Source: Diprion similis (lineage: Eukaryota > Arthropoda > Insecta > Hymenoptera > Diprionidae). From it: a stretch of 64,000 nucleotides of DNA. How positions within the stretch are numbered: position 1 is the first letter of the stretch; the number at the start of each line of letters is the position of its first letter. Location of the stretch: NCBI RefSeq assembly GCF_021155765.1, contig NC_060107.1, positions 5,690,501 to 5,754,500 on the forward strand. Reading direction: 5' to 3'. The translations under genes were made by a program, and so were the position numbers. Positions 59,201 through 64,000 of the stretch are shown piece by piece. The notes below the pieces were generated by a model. That model was not told the DNA's origin, searched no databases, and saw nothing but the letters and a program-made list of their open reading frames with translations.

Positions 59201-62200
59201 AAGCGTAGGACCAACAGCAGAGAAATGAGGACGAAAATGAGCAGTTTTTTGGCTGTAACTTTGCAAGCGTTGCTCGCAGCGTATTGGGACTGCGCTTAAT
59301 CGATTCCTCTCGCAAAGGTACGTCGGAATAGTGCCTGACAGAATTAATTGCAGCACTTTTCAAAGTCGTTAAAATTTTCGCCAAAAATCCAAAGGCGTTA
59401 GCCTTAGTTTTTTTCTCATTTCCGAAGCCGAAAATTTTTCGATTCGGAATCGATTTGTATGACCCTCTCCGGAGTAAATCGACCCCCAGGAACTCGAAAA
59501 ACACATGAAAAAGAGCGTAGGACCAACAGCAGAGAAATGAGGACGAAAATGAGCAGTTTTTTGGCTGTAACTTTGCAAGCGTTGCTCGCAGCGTATTGGG
59601 ACTGCGCTTAATCGATTCCTCTCGCAAAATTACGTCGGAATAGTGCCTGACAGAATTAATTGCAGCACTTTTCAAAGTCGTTGAAATTTTCGCCAAAAAT
59701 CCAAAGGGGTTAGCCTTAGTTTTTTTCTCATTTCCGGAGCCGAAAATTTTTCGATTCGGAATCGATTTGTATGACCCTTTCCGGAGTAAACCGACCCCCA
59801 GGAACTCAAAAAACACATGTAAAAAAGCGTAGGACCAACAGCAGAGAAATGAGGACGAAAATGAGCAGTTTCTTGGCTGTAACTTTGCAAGCGTTGCTCG
59901 CAGCATATTGGGACTGCGCTTAATCGATTCCTCTCGCAAAATTACGTCGGAATAGTGCCTGACAGAAATAATTGCAGCACTTTTCAAAGTCGTTGCAATT
60001 TCCGCCAAAAATCCAAAGGGGTTAGCCTTAGTTTTTTTCTAATTTCTGGAGCCGAAAATTTTCCGATTCGGAATCGATTTGTATGACCCTCCCCGGAGTA
60101 AATCGACCCCCAGGAACTCAGAAAACACATGAAAAAGAGCGTAGGACCAACAGCAGAGAAATGAGGACGAAAATGAGCAGTTTTTTGGCTGTAACTTTGC
60201 AAGCGCTGCTCGCAGCGTATTGGGACTGCGCTTAATCGATTCCTCTCGCAAAATTACGTCGGAATAGTGCCTGACAGAATTAATTGCAGCACTTTCCAAA
60301 GTCGTTGAAATTTTCGCCAAAAATCCAAAGGCGTTAGCCTTAGTTTTTTTCTCATTTCGAAAGCCGAAAATTTTTTGATTCGGAATCGATTTGTATGACC
60401 CTTTCCGGAGTAAACCGACCCCCAGGAACTCAAAAAACACATGTAAAAAAGCGTAGGACCAACAGCAGAGAAATGAGGACGAAAATGAGCAGTTTTTTGG
60501 CTGTAACTTTGCAGGCGTTGCTCGCAGCGTATTGGGACTGCGCTTAATCGATTCCTCTCGCAAAATTACGTCGGAATAGTGCCTGACAGAATTAATTGCA
60601 GCACTTTTCAAAGTCGTTGAAATTTTCGCCAAAAATCCAAAGGGGTTAGCCTTAGTTTTTTTCTCATTTCCGGAGCCGAAAATTTTTCGATTCGGAATCG
60701 ATTTGTATGACCCTTTCCGGAGTAAACCGACCCCCAGGAACTCAAAAAACACATGTAAAAAAGCGTAGGACCAACAGCAGAGAAATGAGGACGAAAATGA
60801 GCAGTTTCTTGGCTGTAACTTTGCAAGCGTTGCTCGCAGCATATTGGGACTGCGCTTAATCGATTCCTCTCGCAAAATTACGTCGGAATAGTGCCTGACA
60901 GAAATAATTGCAGCACTTTTCAAAGTCGTTGCAATTTTCGCCAAAAATCCAAAGGGGTTAGCCTTAGTTTTTTTCTAATTTCTGGAGCCGAAAATTTTCC
61001 GATTCGGAATCGATTTGTATGACCCTCCCCGGAGTAAATCGACCCCCAGGAACTCAGAAAACACATGAAAAAGAGCGTAGGACCAACAGCAGAGAAATGA
61101 GGACGAAAATGAGCAGTTTTTTGGCTGTAACTTTGCAAGCGCTGCTCGCAGCGTATTGGGACTGCGCTTAATCGATTCCTCTCGCAAAATTACGTCGGAA
61201 TAGTGCCTGACAGAATTAATTGCAGCACTTTCCAAAGTCGTTGAAATTTTCGCCAAAAATCCAAAGGCGTTAGCCTTAGTTTTTTTCTCATTTCGAAAGC
61301 CGAAAATTTTTTGATTCGGAATCGATTTGTATGACCCTTTTCGGAGTAAACCGACCCCCAGGAACTCAAAAAACACATGTAAAAAAGCGTAGGACCAACA
61401 GCAGAGAAATGAGGACGAAAATGAGCAGTTTTTTGGCTGTAACTTTGCAAGCGTTGCTCGCAGCGTATTGGGACTGCGCTTAATCGATTCCTCTCGCAAA
61501 ATTACGTCGGAATAGTGCCTGACAGAATTAATTGCAGCACTTTCCAAAGTCGTTGAAATTTTCGCCAAAAATCCAAAGGCGTTAGCCTTAGTTTTTTTCT
61601 CATTTCGAAAGCCGAAAATTTTTTGATTCGGAATCGATTTGTATGACCCTTTCCGGAGTAAACCGACCCCCAGGAACTCAAAAAACACATGTAAAAAAGC
61701 GTAGGACCAACAGCAGAGAAATGAGGACGAAAATGAGCAGTTTTTTGGCTGTAACTTTGCAGGCGTTGCTCGCAGCGTATTGGGACTGCGCTTAATCGAT
61801 TCCTCTCGCAAAATTACGTCGGAATAGTGCCTGACAGAAATAATTGCAGCACTTTTCAAAGTCGTTGCAATTTCCGCCAAAAATCCAAAGGGGTTAGCCT
61901 TAGTTTTTTTCTAATTTCTGGAGCCGAAAATTTTCCGATTCGGAATCGATTTGTATGACCCTCCCCGGAGTAAATCGACCCCCAGGAACTCAGAAAACAC
62001 ATGAAAAAGAGCGTAGGACCAACAGCAGAGAAATGAGGACGAAAATGAGCAGTTTTTTGGCTGTAACTTTGCAAGCGCTGCTCGCAGCGTATTGGGACTG
62101 CGCTTAATCGATTCCTCTCGCAAAATTACGTCGGAATAGTGCCTGACAGAATTAATTGCAGCACTTTCCAAAGTCGTTGAAATTTTCGCCAAAAATCCAA

Positions 62201-64000
62201 AGGCGTTAGCCTTAGTTTTTTTCTCATTTCGAAAGCCGAAAATTTTTTGATTCGGAATCGATTTGTATGACCCTTTCCGGAGTAAACCGACCCCCAGGAA
62301 CTCAAAAAACACATGTAAAAAAGCGTAGGACCAACAGCAGAGAAATGAGGACGAAAATGAGCAGTTTTTTGGCTGTAACTTTGCAGGCGTTGCTCGCAGC
62401 GTATTGGGACTGCGCTTAATCGATTCCTCTCGCAAAATTACGTCGGAATAGTGCCTGACAGAATTAATTGCAGCACTTTTCAAAGTCGTTGAAATTTTCG
62501 CCAAAAATCCAAAGGGGTTAGCCTTAGTTTTTTTCTCATTTCCGGAGCCGAAAATTTTTCGATTCGGAATCGATTTGTATGACCCTTTCCGGAGTAAACC
62601 GACCCCCAGGAACTCAAAAAACACATGTAAAAAAGCGTAGGACCAACAGCAGAGAAATGAGGACGAAAATGAGCAGTTTCTTGGCTGTAACTTTGCAAGC
62701 GTTGCTCGCAGCATATTGGGACTGCGCTTAATCGATTCCTCTCGCAAAATTACGTCGGAATAGTGCCTGACAGAAATAATTGCAGCACTTTTCAAAGTCG
62801 TTGCAATTTTCGCCAAAAATCCAAAGGGGTTAGCCTTAGTTTTTTTCTAATTTCTGGAGCCGAAAATTTTCCGATTCGGAATCGATTTGTATGACCCTCC
62901 CCGGAGTAAATCGACCCCCAGGAACTCAGAAAACACATGAAAAAGAGCGTAGGACCAACAGCAGAGAAATGAGGACGAAAATGAGCAGTTTTTTGGCTGT
63001 AACTTTGCAAGCGCTGCTCGCAGCGTATTGGGACTGCGCTTAATCGATTCCTCTCGCAAAATTACGTCGGAATAGTGCCTGACAGAATTAATTGCAGCAC
63101 TTTCCAAAGTCGTTGAAATTTTCGCCAAAAATCCAAAGGCGTTAGCCTTAGTTTTTTTCTCATTTCGAAAGCCGAAAATTTTTTGATTCGGAATCGATTT
63201 GTATGACCCTTTTCGGAGTAAACCGACCCCCAGGAACTCAAAAAACACATGTAAAAAAGCGTAGGACCAACAGCAGAGAAATGAGGACGAAAATGAGCAG
63301 TTTTTTGGCTGTAACTTTGCAAGCGTTGCTCGCAGCGTATTGGGACTGCGCTTAATCGATTCCTCTCGCAAAATTACGTCGGAATAGTGCCTGACAGAAT
63401 TAATTGCAGCACTTTCCAAAGTCGTTGAAATTTTCGCCAAAAATCCAAAGGCGTTAGCCTTAGTTTTTTTCTCATTTCGAAAGCCGAAAATTTTTTGATT
63501 CGGAATCGATTTGTATGACCCTTTCCGGAGTAAACCGACCCCCAGGAACTCAAAAAACACATGTAAAAAAGCGTAGGACCAACAGCAGAGAAATGAGGAC
63601 GAAAATGAGCAGTTTTTTGGCTGTAACTTTGCAGGCGTTGCTCGCAGCGTATTGGGACTGCGCTTAATCGATTCCTCTCGCAAAATTACGTCGGAATAGT
63701 GCCTGACAGAATTAATTGCAGCACTTTTCAAAGTCGTTGAAATTTTCGCCAAAAATCCAAAGGCGTTAGCCTTAGTTTTTTTCTCATTTCCGAAGCCGAA
63801 AATTTTTCGATTCGGAATCGATTTGTATGACCCTCTCCGGAGTAAATCGACCCCCAGGAACTCGAAAAACACATGAAAAAGAGCGTAGGACCAACAGTAG
63901 AGAAATGAGGACGAAAATGAGCAGTTTTTTGGCTGTAACTTTGCAGGCGTTGCTCGCAGCGTATTGGGACTGCGCTTAATCGATTCCTCTCGCAAAATTA
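53230..64000. repeat. 312-bp satellite array with higher-order structure
   Basis: About 34.5 tandem monomers of 312 bp run off the window end. Landmarks such as ggaccaacagcagagaaatg recur every 312 bases. Because 312 is 3 x 104, a minus-strand frame stays open across monomers; stretches open for 1320, 613, 382 and 301 codons are seen. The repeated peptide (Ser/Phe/Cys-rich, with KNCSFSSSFLCCWS) matches no family I know. One monomer type, with ttctaatttctggagcc, carries a TAG in that frame. Higher-order periods of 936 and 1872 bp dominate from 60 kb. Interpreted as satellite DNA, not genes. Confidence 0.95.
57231..62816. repeat. 936-bp trimeric higher-order repeat block
   Basis: The stop-bearing monomer (ctaatttctggagcc) occurs near 57230, 58166, 60038, 60974, 61910 and 62846, at spacings of 936, 1872, 936, 936 and 936. 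Between these lie monomers with ctcatttcgaaagcc or ctcatttccggagcc. The order A-B-D-A-B-B at about 60.02-61.89 kb repeats at 61.89-63.77 kb. Confidence 0.88.

Noticed and set aside
53230..64000. CRISPR-like or prokaryotic repeat array
   Set aside because: The repeats are 312 bp, directly adjacent without unique spacers, and lie in a eukaryotic context.

Overview
The window looks like insect nuclear DNA. It has large AT-rich introns full of microsatellites, canonical GT-AG introns, and three genes whose exon-by-exon protein sequences match animal families. A hymenopteran source fits the mix of AT-rich introns with a CpG-rich first exon, but this is only an inference.

Layout: 1-2.6 kb is unannotated upstream DNA. 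From 3136 to 40075 on the + strand lies a complete non-muscle myosin II heavy chain gene (zipper type). It has ten constitutive coding exons, a 22-kb first intron made largely of simple repeats and small foldback elements, and one or two candidate alternative microexons at myosin loop 1. Convergent to it on the - strand is a four-exon gene for gankyrin (proteasome assembly chaperone PSMD10; 42569-43806). Further upstream on the - strand is a nine-exon gene (45100-50189) that I reconstruct as a cGAS-like receptor of the Mab-21/cGAS nucleotidyltransferase family, with all catalytic acidic residues present. Its first coding intron holds a 57-bp tandem repeat and a 1.16-kb near-perfect inverted repeat.

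From about 51.6 kb the sequence passes through degenerate, interrupted monomers into a homogeneous satellite array that fills 53.2 kb to the window end. The monomer is 312 bp and so keeps one - strand reading frame open, giving apparent proteins of up to 1320 aa. These are best read as a by-product of satellite periodicity, because one monomer type in the higher-order repeat carries a TAG. The array shows nested higher-order periods of 936, 1872 and 4368 bp. A solitary, strongly diverged monomer in the opposite orientation sits between the gankyrin and cGAS-like genes.

Functionally the three genes are unrelated: cytoskeletal motor, proteasome assembly and innate nucleic-acid sensing. The most interesting points are the intact cGAS-like receptor with a foldback in its intron, the satellite architecture with its divergence gradient and solo relative, and the myosin loop-1 microexons.
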